A DNA stretch of 64,000 nucleotides. It comes from Welwitschia mirabilis. Its lineage: Eukaryota > Gnetophyta > Gnetopsida > Welwitschiales. The notes under the pieces are model-generated. The model did no database searches. It was not told the origin of the DNA and saw nothing but the letters and a program-made list of their open reading frames with translations. Positions 37,462 through 49,815 of the stretch are shown here, in pieces. Made by a program: the position numbers and the translations under genes. How positions within the stretch are numbered: position 1 is the stretch's first letter; each line of letters begins with the position of its first letter. The DNA lies in the NCBI GenBank assembly GCA_051453625.1, contig JBOZIK010000001.1:238265211-238329210 (forward strand), given 5' to 3'.

Positions 37462-38843
37462 ATTCTTTTTAGCTTTATTCCTTAGTTTAAGTTATGATAC
37501 TATTGGTTATCTTTAACTTGATTTATATTTAACTTTCATAGGTGTTATCATGATTAAGTAATTCTTTAATTTGGATTTTCATGTAATAAAGATTGAATTC
37601 AATCAATCTTAAGATATTCCAATATCTACAATCAATTTCCTTGATTATTTTATGGTAAAATATCAATTATGTTAATCTGATGATTACTTTCAATCATATA
37701 CTTTATTACTTTATCATTCCAATGATTAATAATTACCACTAAAAATGGAAAGTCTAAGTCAATGGAAAAGAATAAATACATTAAAAAGAAAGAGGGAAAT
37801 ATTATTAAAAAATGAAAAAGATAAATAAAAAGAAAAATGAACCACCTTCTTGTAATTATACCATGATTTACTATTGCAAGCATACTAGGGCAAATTTTTC
37901 CAAGAGGGACCTTTGGCAGTATGATATAGTAGCTATGGGAACTCCACTAGAGAATTAGTTGGTCATGATCTAGCCTTGGCTTATAGGTCCTTATTATTTT
38001 GACACAGATTGCACTTCTCTCATCATGACGAATGGTGTTGTTCAACACCCCATTAACTAAAAAGTCCCTTTACTCTGAGGCACAGACTTTGAGAGCATAT
38101 GAGTATATTGATCATTGAATGATACCTTATCAAAGTAATATCATTATCATACTAAAGACGAATTGAATTATAATCCAAATATGAATTGATACCTTGCTAA
38201 ACATAATTGTTAGATATTGTAATCATTACTACTCTTTCGAATGGTACTCTATGATGTTCTACATTGGATCATGCATTTCTATATTAAGTATCTTTATAAT
38301 CTTACAAAAAATTTCTACTAAATTTGAATTTTAGGTAAAAAGCTAATCTTCTTCATGTTATATCTTGTTTATTTTTCTTTTTGTCTTATCTTAATTTGAG
38401 GGTTTATCTTCTTCAAGTCATTTTTCTTACCTCTTTCAAAATAATAGTTAGGACATTATCATTTTCTAGTTTACTTATTACATTTTTCATTATACAATTA
38501 TTATACATTAAATCAACTTCACCTCTACCTTGACCATCCTTTTACATGATAGTATTAATATCTCCTTTCCTTTAATAATTTCCCTTTTTATAACCTATTC
38601 TGTTACTTAACCTTGTAATCATGAAATTCTTACCCTACTTTACCTTTTCTTCATGACTTATGTAACTTTTTTATGATGTTAAACTTAATAATTTATAATT
38701 TACATTAATTTCACTTATGTTTTTTGATAGATGTATTTCACATGGTATACTCTTAAATCTAAATGATATACATGTTTTGATTTTCTTTTTTAAGTTGGCT
38801 CACAACTTGTTATTCACTTACTTTATCAGGGACTGACAAATGC
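37462..38843 (+). other. region downstream of pol, element 2
   Basis: Non-coding. A purine-rich stretch at 37737-37842 sits where elements 1 and 3 have their G-rich or GA tracts. The block at 37885-37970 (AGAGGGACCTTTGGCAGTAT) matches 28240-28310. No 3' reading frame was recognised. Confidence 0.6.
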
Positions 38844-38857
38844 TAAGTGAGAGGCTA
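38844..38857 (+). other. polypurine tract of element 2
   Basis: TAAGTGAGAGGC directly before the TGTTATGATGCC start of the 3' LTR. Confidence 0.6.
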
Positions 38858-39950
38858 TGTTATGATGCCAACTTAACCTATTTAATACACTTGTGAAGTA
38901 AATTTTCAAGTCCTGTTGACAAGTTTTTTAGGAATTTATGCAAATTCTATAAAGCTTCCATACAGGTTAAAAGATGCAATAATATTCTAGATAAGAAGAC
39001 ATTTTTGAATAATGATTAACTAAAGCAAAGTGATGAAGGTATATGGGTCATCTTTACTATCATGGAGATGAGAGAGGGGACAATAGTATGGCTATCCTCT
39101 ATGTCATGGGAATGATGATTAGGAAGACAGTTAGCTTTTTTTGACACATGCTAAGCATTAGTTGATAGATGAGGTGTCATCCTATTTTTCATGGAACTGA
39201 CATAAGGTATGACACTCATAATAATTTATAAACATAATTAAATTATTATAAAGGGGTGGATCTAACTTAAACCTCTTTATTTCATACCCTTTAAGGACCT
39301 ATTCAAACCTATAAATATATCCTTTCAGATCCTATTCAAAATCATCCTTTGTTATCTATATTCTTGTGACAATTGAAGATTGTTGGAGGAAAGGCATTTA
39401 TCCTACTTATGAGAAGAACCACCTTGGTGTTAGGCAATGAATCTTTAATTAAAAAGTTATCATCATAAGTGGATGTACTTTAATTCCATTAATAAAAGTA
39501 TTAATTGAATTGAAATATTTTCAAATGTTTTATTATTTTTTCTTATATCTTATCTTAATTTCAATTTAAGCGATTTGAATTTGTAATTAAAATAGGTTAT
39601 AAGAACTAACCTAAGTGACAGTAGATTAGAATTTTAATTAATTCATTGCATTAGAATTACATTCATTACATTACATTCCATTTTAGCATGGCATTGCATT
39701 TCATATTCATCTTTACATTATTTGATTTTATTTCCTTTAAAGAAAAATTCCAAAAGATGTTATTCTTCTCTTGATGAAAGAAATTTTTCATATTCTCTTT
39801 TGAAAGTCTTCTCTAAGTGTATGACATTTGGGTTAATCCCACTATACAAATGTGTATTGTGTGCAATTAGAATATTAGCTTTTTAAATGTTGCAAGTTAA
39901 ATTCGGTCTTTAGAATATTAGAATTAGAAGTGTAAATACACATAATAATA
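38858..39950 (+). repeat. 3' LTR of element 2
   Basis: Alignable to 31748-32821 over its length, including the TATA box (39310-39319) and modules at 39047-39135 and 39168-39212; the last has outer arms GTGTCATCC and GGTATGACAC. Confidence 0.85.
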
Positions 39951-40849
39951 AGTAGAAATTATTATGATAGGAGATTGAAAGATGAGAGATCCATCTTATG
40001 TAGTTGCAGAAGGATGGCTTTTTAGAGTTAGGCTGAGCATCCTCCATTGAGATATGGTTGTTTGTAACCTATATGGTGGTTTAATTCATAATACAAACTC
40101 TATTTTTTTATTCATTAATACTTTTAATATTTCTTATGATTTATGTTATTTTAGATCCAATGATAGTCTCATTAATGATATAGGTCTTAAGGGTAATAGT
40201 AGTTTAGAAGCATTTTGAATTACACTTTATTTCATTTACTTGATAACCTAAGTTAATATTGTATAGTAATAGTCTCCTTGGTGTATTTAGGATATACAAC
40301 AATAATATTCCTAACAAGTTGATTTGGTAATTGGATAGGTGTTCATATAGATTAAGTGCATTTACATTACATTACATGTTAATTTTCCTGTATCATTCTT
40401 AAGTTTAGAATATAATACATTCTTTAAAAATTAATTCTCCCTCTTCTCTCGCATGTCTTTCATGGGTATATGACATTTGGGTTATTTCCATTTATACTAG
40501 TGTGTTGTGTTTGCAACATATATAAATTTGTAATTAATAAGATTCAATAAAGGATAGAAAGTTACAAAANNNNNNNNNNNNNNNNNNNNNNNNNNNNNNN
40601 NNNNNNNNNNNNNNNNNNNNNNNNNNNNNNNNNNNNNNNNNNNNNNNNNNNNNNNNNNNNNNNNNNNNNTTAGAATATAATATATTCTTTAAAAATCAAT
40701 TCTCCCTCTTCTCTCGCATGCCTTCAATGGGTATATGACATTTGGGTCATTTCCATTTATACTAGTGTGTTGTGTTTGTAACATATATAAATTTGTAATT
40801 AATAAGATTCAATAAAGGATAGAAAGTTACAAAAATCTGCAGCATAATG
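39951..40849 (+). repeat. 3' LTR of element 1, right part
   Basis: Starts with AGTAG, the second copy of the element 2 target duplication (ACTAG at 31743-31747), and continues the alignment to the element 1 5' LTR from 22009. It ends CATAATG, the decayed form of CACAACA. The 100-N gap at 40570-40669 is flanked by a repeat of about 165 bp, so this part is overlong. Confidence 0.75.
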
Positions 40850-40872
40850 CGGTTAAATACAAAAATGCTACA

Positions 40873-41172
40873 TAATCACTACCTAACTCTATGAATGAAT
40901 TAGGCTATCTAGTTAGTGGTGTAACACCTCCTTATAAATATGTTACATTATTCTATCTAAAAAAATCTTAGTTGTTCACTTCCTAAGTTTGTAATGATTT
41001 TGGGCTATCTAATCAGCATTGTAATGTTCCCTTATAAAACTGAATCACCTTCTTCCTCAATGACTTCTTAGGTACCTACTATCTAACTTTGTAATGAAAT
41101 TAGATTGTCTAGTTAGCAATGTAGCATTTCCATATAAGCTAGTCTTCTCATTTATAATTATAATAGATCCCT
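40873..41172. repeat. three diverged 100-bp tandem repeats
   Basis: The phrase GCTATCTAGTTAG-like starts at 40904, 41004 and 41104, exactly 100 bp apart, and each unit also has a CTNTCTAACTTTGTAATGA-like phrase before it and a CCTTATAA-like phrase after it. Confidence 0.7.
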
Positions 41173-42122
41173 GCACATATGATTTCTCTTTCTCAATTAC
41201 ATTATGATTCTTAATAAGGTTTAATCAACTATCAAATAACTGGTGCTTTTGAAGTCACATCAATAAGTACCAAAAAAATTCTCTTTTTATCTTATAAATA
41301 GAAGCTATTAGTCCATTATTTATCCATATTTTTCATTTTCTACCTTATGGTTAGGAGCTAAGCTCTTTTTCTTGTATCTTTATCTTTTTGTAATTTTTCT
41401 TTGTTGCACTTATTTTATGTATTAATTCTTTTTTTTATGAGGTTATTAACTTTACTTTCTTCATTTCTTTTCTATATTTCTAACTAAGTTTACTTTTATT
41501 CTACTCAAGGTATCATTCCAAAGTGTTTTCCTCGTATCAAATGGTTAAAACATAATATTAGCTTTGTCTATGAAGAAGTATATGACCTAATAACTAAGCC
41601 TAAATTTGGGTGGATATTTAATTCCAATAATTTTTATCTCCTCTTCTTTTTCCATTTTAATCTTCATTTATTTAAGGTCTTCCTTATTTTAGGTTTTGTT
41701 TATGCTTCATATGACTATGCTAGCCATACCTTTTAGCATCCTATGTATGGTCTAATTTCCATAACTCTTGAAGCCATAAAGTATAGCTTTGGTCTTTTAA
41801 TGGATTTCTTAAACTTGTGTGATTTTTGAGTTATGAGTTATAAGCATTGAAATTATTTTAAACTACCTTATTTGACTTTTTTTACCACCAATTCCATCAT
41901 TAAAATTGCCATGATTTCCCTATAAAGGAAATTCTAGTTCCATATTATGCTACTTTAGGATTTCTTATTATGAAAAGGGGTTTTCTTCATTTTTGTGCCT
42001 TACAAATTCCATAATATGCTATCTCTTTTCTATCTATTAAGATCACAAGCTTTTCTTCTATTATAGTAACATTATTTACTTATAACATATTTTGTAATTA
42101 AGTAGGATAAAATAAAACTCAG
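41173..42122. other. unassigned DNA with TATA-like box
   Basis: TATAAATA at 41293-41300 is followed by a pyrimidine-rich leader-like stretch. No open frame. With the 100-bp repeats it may be part of an LTR or of an old gene promoter; no partner was found. Confidence 0.35.
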
Positions 42123-43387
42123 TGTTATACTGCCAAATTGTATATATTTGATAGGGTATTTTAACTAGTTTTACAGAACATTAGAGGGGTTTATGATAAA
42201 TCTTGATTATAATGGAGAGAAAGATGAATGATATAAAAACATGCAATCTTTATTTCATTTTATAATATTTAAGAAATTTATAATATTTTCTATCTGAATA
42301 AAAAATATTACAAATAAAGAGGATAATGCAACATATCAAAAACACTACAAAAACTTATCATTTACCTCATTCTCTAAATGAATGTTTGGATGATAAAAAT
42401 TCTTAAGCTAAGGAAGATGCTGACTGAATTAATTTGGTAGCTAATGTGGAACTCTTATGAGATGACATCATCTTTTGTAACATCTGGGTGACTAATAAGA
42501 TAACACTTGAGATAAATACTTTACCAACTTCATCAAACTCTAGTCATTTATCTCACAGTTTCTTATGTAGTTGTTATGGTTGTTCATGCACTTATTAGTC
42601 TTTTTTTATTTGAGAGTCTATTTTGTAATAAATATGTCCTCTTCTCTAAACTCTACTTTCATCTTCATTTTCATCAAAAATTCATGTGATAGAAGATCAA
42701 AGGACTAGAGGTCCATACATTATTATTGCAGATTAATGTCTTTGTTGGTATTTATCTTTGTATCTTTCATTGAGGTGCTATTACTTTATAACATGAATGT
42801 TGATTTTCTTTTAATTAAAACTTTATTTTTCTTATTATATCTTTTATTTTGTACATGTCTCTTATGATTTATGTTGCTTACAATTTCATGATAGCTTCTT
42901 TGATGATATAGATCATGAGGGTAACCTTTATTAATGTTAACATTGTTAGTTTAGGTACATTGCATTTTCTTTCTTAGATTGATTTTGAATTATTTTCATA
43001 TTCTATTCAATGTACCTGATAACTTAGGTTGGTTTGATATGGTAATTGCTTTTTTTGATTAATCTAGATTGTATATGACTGTTCTCCATAATAAGTTTAT
43101 TTGGTAATTAGATAAAAGTTGCATCTAGTTTATACTTGTATTTCATTTGCATAGTGTGTTTTCATTGTTATTTTTACATTGTTATTTTGCTCTACTTTAA
43201 GGATACACAATGTATCATTTTTCAAATTAATTCTCTTTCTTCTCACCTATGCCTTAAATGAGAATATGACATTTGGATCACTTTCATCTATATTAGTATG
43301 TTGTGTTATGCAAAATATATATATATATATTTGTGATTCAAAGAATCTATTTGAGAATGTAAAATTTACATAAATATGCACTAAAAA
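42123..43387 (+). repeat. 5' LTR of element 3
   Basis: Starts TGTTATACTGCC and aligns from about 42281 with 53941-55050. It contains near-palindromic modules around 42357-42395 and 42451-42510 and a short (AT)n run at 43315-43331. It shares family-level similarity, not subfamily identity, with the element 1 LTR. Confidence 0.8.
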
Positions 43388-43390
43388 TTT

Positions 43391-43407
43391 TGACATCATT
43401 GTCGAGG
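43391..43407 (+). other. primer binding site, tRNA-Asp type, element 3
   Basis: TGACATCATTGTCGAGG differs from TGGCGCCGTTGCCGGGG at six positions, all C-to-T or G-to-A. Confidence 0.8.
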
Positions 43408-43833
43408 AAGGTTAGAGTTTGAGGATTATCATTACTTAGGTGAGTGCTTTAGATTTACGTTAGAGTATTTACCTATAGTAGTGTTGTATTTTTATAATGG
43501 AAATATAGGTTTTTCTTTTAATAGTTTTCATTTTGCATTCTAAAATAAATGCTCTATTATCCTTTAAGTCATCTAGGTAACATGGGTGATGATGGTCTAT
43601 GTGCCTTAGGTTTTTTACTTTTCATAAAAACTAAGGTTTTCGTATCATTCCCTCTATCATCTAGACAACTAGGTGTATAACCATTTGTTTTCATTCTATG
43701 TTATTTTGTGATTTCTTTTTTTTTTTTTACTCCTTTTTTGTTTTTGGTTTTTTTGTCTGTGTTGTCATCTCGTTATATCATCTATATGATCATAGAGATA
43801 ATGCATACAAAAATAGAACTGAACATGTTGGAA
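43408..43833 (+). repeat. leader of element 3 with three near-palindromic modules
   Basis: Modules at 43552-43597, 43641-43680 and 43762-43802, at spacings of about 90 and 120 bp, as in the element 1 leader. The third keeps ATCATCTATATGAT, a perfect short palindrome. Confidence 0.55.
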
Positions 43834-45600
43834 CATGATAAATTATGGTAAAAGGGTAAAATATTAGAGAGAGTGGTTGTTCATTGAAGAAAACATCAGA
43901 GAAGATTTGATTGAATACAAACTTAACCTAGGTATGTAAAATACTTTAAAAATTTAATAAGAATATTTCTCTTCATTTATTATTTCAAAATCTAATTTTT
44001 CAAAAGATATTTTATAATAAAGTTTATAAGAAAATCATTTTATTAAAATGTTGAGTTCATCACAAAAACAAAAACAACCTACTTCATCTAATCCCCTTAT
44101 TATTATTGAAATCTCTACTACTAGCCATGTAAATCCTAATGCTAATGTCATTCTTAAAGAACTTATAACAAATAAAAAATGTAAAATCCAAACCCCTTTT
44201 GACCTACTCCTATTGACAATGTCAAATTAAGAAATTTAAATGCCTATTCTATTTTTAATGGAGAAAATGATGAAAATCCCTTAAAACATATAGCTGATAT
44301 TAAACAATTAGTACTTACTCTCAGAAATGGTTAAAAACAAATTAGTGTTTATGCTTGTATAGGTATTTTTCCCATCATTCTAAAAAGATCATCTAAACTA
44401 TGGTTTAAAACTATTCCATATAAAAGTTTGAAAACATGGAATCAAGTTTAAAATGATTTTATAAAAAGATTTATGAGTGAAAAAAACCATAAGAAAAAGA
44501 AAAAAAAAGTAACTAACTTTCAATAATGACCTATTAAGATTATGCCTCCCCTTATGAAATATTTTTAATTGCCATACATTCTAAACCTATCAATTTTTTT
44601 ACTTAAGAAAATTAGTAGATTACTTTTATAGTAGACTTAATATCTAGACAAAATAACTTTTAGATTTTTTATGTGAAGGAAACTTAATGAATCTTAGAAT
44701 AGAGAATGATGAAAATTATTGGAAGAATTAGTAGAAGTAAGTTAAATATGGCCTAAACCATCCCCTATAGAAAATCATATATTAGGTAAAATTATAAAAT
44801 ACATTTAAAAAGTTAAATGAGAAAAAGAGGAAGTGAAAAAAGAGAAAGAACCAATGAATGTTATTAAGGTTTTTACTATAATAATAGAAAAATGCACACA
44901 AATGATCTACGATGAAAAGGTAATAACTAAAAAGAGTGTAGTTATCATTTTAACTTATGATTTGAATGAAGATAACTACCATGTAGTAAAAGATTATCCT
45001 TTACTACTAACCAACAAGGAAAATATTTATGAAGAGGTATGTAAATTTAGTCAGAGTTCTTTAAATTTTAGAAATCAAAATCAAAACCAAAATCAAAACT
45101 AATTTAACCTAGGATAAATGAATAATCAAAATTTTAATATTTTCAAAAAAAATTTAAGAAATCCTAACTTCCAAGCATTTAGAAGTAGATTTAAGAATGC
45201 TAACATTTAAACAAATAACTCAAACTTCCAATTAAATAACTCAAATTGTTAAGAAGCACATCAAATTCAAAAAATTATAATGATCTAATTAGAAATTTGA
45301 TTGATGAATTAATAAAATATCTATAAAGAAAATGAATTCAAACATATAAAATCTTATTAATATTCTACAATAAACTATGCTTACTAATTAAAGACTACAA
45401 GGATTACTTGCAATACAACCTTTATTAAACCCTAATGAAGTAAATAAGGATTGTAAGTTTGTGATAAGAAGTTAAAACAATAAATACCTCCTATCCAATA
45501 GGATTAAACATCTTAAAATGATTAAACTGATGAAGAAGAAGAGGATATTGAAATATTAGAAATCATACTTTCCCTTCTCCTTTAAATGATGATAAGAAAA
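43834..45600 (+). pseudogene. gag of Athila-like element 3
   Basis: Likely start ATG 43834 (MINYGKR), as in element 1. Two short open stretches remain: 44048-44230, a Ser/Gln/Ile-rich piece, and 44833-45102, a Lys/Glu-rich piece ending in a run of Asn-Gln. The capsid-like core lies at about 44217-44520 (VKLRNLNAYSIFNGENDENP; WFKTIPYKSLKTWNQV). The zinc-knuckle position reads LTYDLNEDNYHVVKDYP near 44950-45000, with Cys codons now Tyr and others lost. It ends in an Asn-rich linker before protease. Confidence 0.75.
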
Positions 45601-45859
45601 ATTCTTCCCAAGATAAAGGTAAGAAATCTACTACTCCTTAGCTTGATAGATTGAATACTAATCCTACATTTGATAAATGTATTAAAGTTTTAATGTAAAA
45701 TGTGAGCATAAATTTACCATTTTAAAAAATTTGGTAAGAGAATCCTAAATATTTTAAGTTATAAAAAGATCTGATTAGGAGGAAATAAAAATAAACTATA
45801 TATAGTAAAGTCTTCTTAGTCCAATCTATAACCAACTTAGTTTCACAAAAATTTTTAAA

Positions 45860-46300
45860 TTTTAAGAAATCTAGTAGCAGTAATAGTTAGTGTTATTTAT
45901 AAGAAAACAAAAGAGTAAATCAAGCCTTAATAAATATAGAAGTAAGTGTTAATATTATACCTATGATATTTATCAACGACCTGATTTGGAAAGTTGAATT
46001 GAGCCTAAAAGGATTTTCTTAGAATTGGTAGATACATCAGTAAAGAGATCTATAGGGGTAATCAAAGATTTATTAATTTAAATAAAAAGGCATTCTATCC
46101 TATAGATGTGATTGTGGGTGAAGTTGAGCATAATGATAGTTAACCATTACTTCTAGGTGGAGCTTTTTATTCAATATCCCATTGTATTATCAATACAAAA
46201 ACTAGAATGACGGAATGTTACCTAGTAAATAAGAAATTTACTATTAGAGTATTTAATGCTATTGATAAGGATTTAGGTGATGAGTTAAATGTTAAAAAAG
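45860..46300 (+). pseudogene. retropepsin-like protease of element 3
   Basis: EVSVNIIPMIFINDLIWKVE near 45940-46000 corresponds to the region after the catalytic Asp; the preceding codons read INIE where the Asp and Gly are expected, again fitting G-to-A change. LELVDTSVKR, then DVIVGEVEHND, PLLLGGAFYSISHCIIN and FTIRVFNAI follow after frame changes. Confidence 0.7.
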
Positions 46301-46839
46301 AAACTAAACCTAGTTTATTTTTATAGCATCTTTCACTTAAGGGAATATGGTTAGTACTTCATGATCCACTTGAAGTAGAAAACTTGAAAGTTCTTGATGA
46401 TGATCAACTTAACTATGAGCATTTAGTAACTAACTATTTTGATCAAGAGATAGAAAAGTCAAGACTATAAATTGTATAGAAATAAAAAATATAAATAAAT
46501 TTACTATTTTTTAGTTTGAGGGACATTGTGCGCTACTTCCATCTGGATGATAATTTGAGATGATAGCTAATTTTGATAAAAATTTAATAGAAAATAAAAA
46601 TTTGAATTAAATATAAAAATTTAACTAAGTTGACTAAAATATATATTTCTTGTGTGATGATTATAACAAACTTTAATAACACACAAGGATCTTTCCTTTC
46701 AATAAGAGTCAAATTTAATCTCACTTTTAAAATATAAGGTTAATGCATTTACTTAGTTTTATAATGATTTAACATCCATTTATAACTTTATTATTTAATA
46801 TAAAATCTACTTTTAGGATAATTAAAAACCTATTAGATA

Positions 46840-47560
46840 ACCTTAATGTAGACTGAATTCAGTATTTAAACAAGTTGTAAAAGATGAAATATTTAAATTA
46901 ATGGACACTAGAATTATTTATGCCATAGCTAATAGTGGGTGGATTAGTGATTTAACAGTAGCACTTAAGAAACATGGGAAGTGGAAATGTGTATTAATTT
47001 TAGAAACTTAAATAAAGCAACTAAAAAGATCATTGTTCTTTACCTTTCCTTGTTTAAATACTTAATAAAATCCAAGGACATGCTTTTTACTTTTTGCTTG
47101 ATTGATATATTGGTTATAATTAGGTTTGTATGATCAGTGAGGATTAGGATAAAACTACTCTTACTTTACCTTTTGGAACTTTTTCTTTTAGATGTATGCC
47201 TTTGGAACTTTGTAATGCTTCTAGTACTTATCAACATGTAATGATGCATATTTTGTCTGATATGTTAGAGGATTTAATAGAAATTTTTATAAATAACTTC
47301 TTAATCTATGGTGAAAACTTTAAACAAATATTAGAAAGGTTAGAGAAACTCCTTGATAGATGCATTACCACTGGCTTATATTTGAGTTGAGAGAAAGTTT
47401 CTTTTTAGTTGATAGTACAATTTTCTTAGGTCACCAAATTTCTAATAAAGGAATTAAGATGAACATTGAAAAGGTTAGTATAATTAAAAACCTAGCTCCT
47501 TCAAAAAATGTAAAATAAGTTCAATCCTTCCTTAGTTACTATGGTTTTTATTGTTGCTTT
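46840..47560 (+). pseudogene. reverse transcriptase of element 3
   Basis: In order: VVKDEIFKLMDTRIIYAIAN near 46880, a GKWKCV phrase, then MCINFRNLNKATKK after a frameshift near 46985, a DQ-D-KTTL phrase, and an open stretch of 64 codons at 47196-47390 with MPLELCNASSTYQHVMM and the active-site segment IFINNFLIYG. Both catalytic Asp codons are Asn (AAT 47292, AAC 47295) and the Met before them is Ile (ATA), three G-to-A changes in a row. Then GIKMNIEKVSIIKN in the connection. Confidence 0.85.
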
Positions 47561-48100
47561 ATTTCAGGTTATGAAAAAAATTATAAACCCTTCACTTGTT
47601 ACTTAAAAAAGAAGCTAAATTTAATTGAAATAAATCTTGTTATCTTGATTTTATCACATTTCAAGATAAAATATCTTCCACATATATTGTAAAGGGATCT
47701 AATTGGAATAAATATTTCAAGTTAATGTGTGATACTAGTAACATTTTCATGGGTGGGATGCTTGAATAAAAATATGAAAATGATGTTAAGGTTACATCTT
47801 ATCATAGTAAACTTTGTCTAAATCTCAAATGAATTATACTACTATTTAAAAATAAATGTTAGTAATGATCTTGTATCTTAATATGCTTAGACATTATTTT
47901 TTAGGCATTTATACAAATGTTTATACTAATCATGCAACAATTAGATGCCTTATGACCAAGAAAGATTCTAGTATTAGACTTATTAGATGGATCCTCCTCA
48001 TACAATAATTCTCATTAATAAAGTAAGATATCATAATAGTATAGCAAATCATTTATCATTTCTTTCTTTCCCTCTTGATAATCTTATGATTAATGATTCT
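47561..48100 (+). pseudogene. RNase H of element 3
   Basis: LMCDTSNIFMGGML near 47728-47770 keeps the first Asp; YHSKLCL- and NYTTI-like phrases, then FLGIYTNVYTNHATI near 47900-47940, where the expected Asp before His is Asn, and LMTKKDSSIRLIRWIL near 47950. Several TAA/TAG stops. Confidence 0.75.
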
Positions 48101-49215
48101 TTTTTGGATAAATAACTTTTTATCATATCTTCTACTTATCCTCCTCCTTGGTATGCTAACATTGTTAGTTATATTATTACCATGAAATCACCATAACATT
48201 AGACTTATAATGAAATAAAATCCTATCTCCATAGAATATATGATTATGAATAAATAAAGCCACATCTTTATCATGGTGCAAAGACGAAATCATGGAAAAA
48301 TATATGTCTGAATGGGAAAATCTGACATCCTTAATCTTTGTCATAGTGATGTTTGTGAAGGTCATTTTAGTAAATAGAAACCAAGTATGAAAATCTTTCA
48401 CTTTGGTTTTTATTAGTTTTTTTTAAAAATCTTTTGATTTTACTAAAAGGTGTCATGCTTGTCAATGTTAGAGTAATCTTATTCATTTTCAAGGAATGCC
48501 CCTTAAACTTATTCTTAAATATAAACCTTTTTATTATTAGGGAATTAATTTTATAGGTGCTACTACATCACCTTTTAATGATAAGAACTATATTTTAGTG
48601 GCTATTAATTATGTTAGTAAATGGATTGGAGTTATTTCTACTTCTATGAATGATGCCTGCACTATTTATACTTTTCTTAGGTCTCATACTTTTTAATGTT
48701 TTTATTTTTCTAAGATTATCATTAGTGACCAAGGAATTTATTTGTTAATTATAGTTTTAGAAAACTTCTTTGATCGATTGGAACAGAACATAGAGTAGGT
48801 TATGCTTATCATCTAAAAGCGAATGTTCAAGTTGAAAATGCAAATAGAGAAATTAAGAAAATACTATAAAAAATTATCTTTATTAATAATAAATTATGGG
48901 CTTCTAAGCTTAATGATGTTCTTTGGGTTTACTATACTACTTGGCATAATTTTCTTGATTTTTCATTTTATGAACTTATATATGGAAAAGTTTTCATTTT
49001 ATTTGTTGATGTCTATTATAACTCTTATTGTTCTTCTCATCAACTTAATCTTGTAGACCTTCATGAGAATGTTAAACATATATTAGCTTAACTTGATCAC
49101 CTAAATAAAAAACATACTGATACTATACATTATTATGTGATTCACAAAGGATAAGCTAAGTTTAAACATAATAAAAAGTTACTTCATAAAAAGTTTAAAC
49201 TTAGTAAACTTGTTA
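48101..49215 (+). pseudogene. integrase of element 3
   Basis: The N-terminal zinc-binding domain survives in part as CHACQC near 48449-48466. The core gives PFNDKNYILVAINYVSKWIG near 48571-48630 (the expected Asp is Asn here), then IIISDQGIYL with Asp near 48716-48745, and NVQVENANREIKKIL near 48822-48866 with Glu. WASKLNDVLWVYYTTWHNFL and YELIYGKVFILFVDVYYNS follow, to about 49025. The hydrophobic open frame at 48823-49056 reads this same DNA in a shifted frame and is not a separate gene. Confidence 0.8.
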
Positions 49216-49390
49216 TTTATACAATACTAGAGTACATCTTTTACATAACAAATTGACCTCTAAATGATTAGGTCATTATGTTATAGAGAAAGTACATTAT
49301 AATGGCTCTATTGAGATTTTTGACTTAAAAACTAAGGAAATTCAAAAGGTAATGGACAAAGGTTGAAAATATATGAAAAATATTTCAATA
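49216..49390 (+). pseudogene. integrase C-terminal tail, element 3
   Basis: TRVHLLHNKLTSK near 49228-49266, KVHYNGSIEIFDLKTKEIQK near 49289-49348, then a frameshift before the end of pol. Same block as 26914-27060. Confidence 0.8.
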
Positions 49391-49809
49391 TAACTTTGAA
49401 CATGGAAGAAGTAATTGTTTTGAAGGTTTTCCTTAATAAGGAGGAATTCCACCCTGTTATTATATGAGTTCTCTCTTGGCTTATTCATTTGTTGGATGTT
49501 ATGATTACACTTACTTATATTTTAAATTAAACTTATGTTTTTTCTTTATGAAGTATTTATGAAGTTTTCATGATCAGTATTTTTACTTAGGCATTTTATA
49601 GTAATGAGATTGGATTCATTCAATCTTAAGACATTTCCATATCTATGAACTTCATTTTCAAGAAAGATGTCTTAATTCTTTTATTTTTTTTAATGGTATG
49701 AAGTTTTTAATTATTTAGATGTATTATTTTTCTATCTTTTATCTCACTTATTCACCTTTGTCTTTTTGAGTTTGTAATCATATGGGGATTATTTGTGTTA
49801 TCATAGATT

Positions 49810-49815
<6 letters not shown>
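49391..49815 (+). other. region downstream of pol, element 3
   Basis: Non-coding, clearly homologous to 27151-27475 of element 1 (shared TTTTTGAGTNTGTNATCATNTGGG phrase at 49762 and 27428). Confidence 0.6.

Larger units (their letters stand above)
31748..39950 (+). mobile_element. Athila-like element 2, internally deleted
   Basis: Complete ends: LTRs of about 1.08 kb, tRNA-Asp-type primer site, leader, gag, protease, a short integrase tail, 3' region, polypurine tract, and ACTAG/AGTAG at the edges. RT, RNase H and nearly all of integrase are missing. It lies inside the 3' LTR of element 1 in the same orientation. Four of its five gaps are flanked by near-duplicate sequence. Confidence 0.85.
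21417..40849 (+). mobile_element. Athila-like Ty3/Gypsy element 1 (interrupted by element 2)
   Basis: 5' LTR at 21417, tRNA-Asp-type primer site, gag, RT to integrase, a 3' non-coding region, polypurine tract and 3' LTR. The 3' LTR is split at 31747 by element 2 and resumes at 39951. Candidate target-site duplication: GGGTT (21412-21416) against CGGTT (40850-40854). The element lacks protease and the N-terminal RT (deletion near 24583) and has an extra integrase-tail segment at 27680-29590. LTR divergence is visibly high, so it is old. Confidence 0.8.

Noticed and set aside
48823-49056. Hydrophobic 77-codon open frame that looks like a membrane protein
   Set aside because: The same DNA in another frame gives clear integrase sequence (NVQVENANREIKKIL), so this is a shadow frame.
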